DNA from: Lytechinus pictus
Taxonomy: Eukaryota > Echinodermata > Echinoidea > Temnopleuroida > Toxopneustidae
NCBI RefSeq assembly: GCF_037042905.1
Contig: NC_087259.1
Location: 22,447,001-22,511,000, forward strand
DNA length: 64,000 nt
Reading direction: 5' to 3'
Positions 63,833 to 64,000 of this stretch are shown here, in pieces; within the stretch, counting starts at the first letter, position 1; every line of letters begins with the position of its first letter. Made by a program: the position numbers and the translations under genes. The notes beneath the pieces are model-generated. The model saw nothing but the letters and a program-made list of their open reading frames with translations. It did no database searches and was not told where the DNA came from.

Positions 63833-64000
63833 AATTTTAAGAACATTCAGACTTTGAAGTTGTAGACTGTATTGCATAGGCTTCCACATTTAATTACACC
63901 AATGCATATTTCATACTAACTTAAGTCCACAGAGGAAGATGATTCAGGCCATCTTATGAATAGAAATCCCATTTGAAGTTTGGGTTATTGGGCTCAAGCC

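Noticed and set aside
1..64000. CRISPR arrays, prokaryotic operons, tRNA or rRNA genes
   Set aside because: Tandem repeats here lack the direct-repeat/spacer pattern, genes are intron-split and eukaryotic, and no cloverleaf or rRNA core sequence was recognised by eye.

Overview
The window is nuclear DNA from an animal. Genes are split by GT-AG introns, coding exons are short islands in AT-rich non-coding DNA, and dispersed repeats are dense. The two genes and the repeat types (short inverted-repeat DNA elements, a foldback-like structure with tandem-array arms, CR1/L2-type LINE pieces) suggest a marine invertebrate, most likely an echinoderm or near relative. The species is inferred, not proven.

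Left part (1 to about 13.4 kb, + strand): eleven coding exons at 1025-13361 encode the last 542 residues of an XPR1-type phosphate exporter. They cover the membrane region, the EXS domain and the cytosolic tail. The N-terminal SPX domain lies left of the window. Phases are consistent through every junction. The introns carry several short transposable elements.

13.4 to 26.4 kb holds no recognised gene. It is XPR1 3' flank or UTR followed by intergenic DNA with MITE-like elements, a ~150 bp dispersed tandem repeat and a 2.4 kb minisatellite of about 70-76 bp units. The minisatellite is open in all three forward frames and so produces large false ORFs.

Middle (26.4 to 45.8 kb, - strand): seventeen exons, reading right to left from 45823 to 26401, give a full-length model (847 codons before the stop) of a GABA-B receptor subunit, closest to GABBR2. 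It has a signal peptide, a Venus-flytrap ligand domain, seven membrane helices and a short coiled-coil tail. Its introns are full of DNA transposons, several with clear target-site duplications, and hold a ruined L2-like LINE that carries its own nested insertions.

Right part (45.8 to 64 kb): no host gene recognised. It holds a ~150 bp tandem repeat, a 3.8 kb hAT-like composite element containing two oppositely oriented arrays of a 42 bp unit, a nested composite with a perfect 30 bp terminal inverted repeat around a LINE 3' end, and scattered MITEs.

The two genes converge (XPR1 +, GABBR -) and show no functional link. The most interesting material is the repeat architecture and the paired loss of conserved disulfide cysteines in the receptor.
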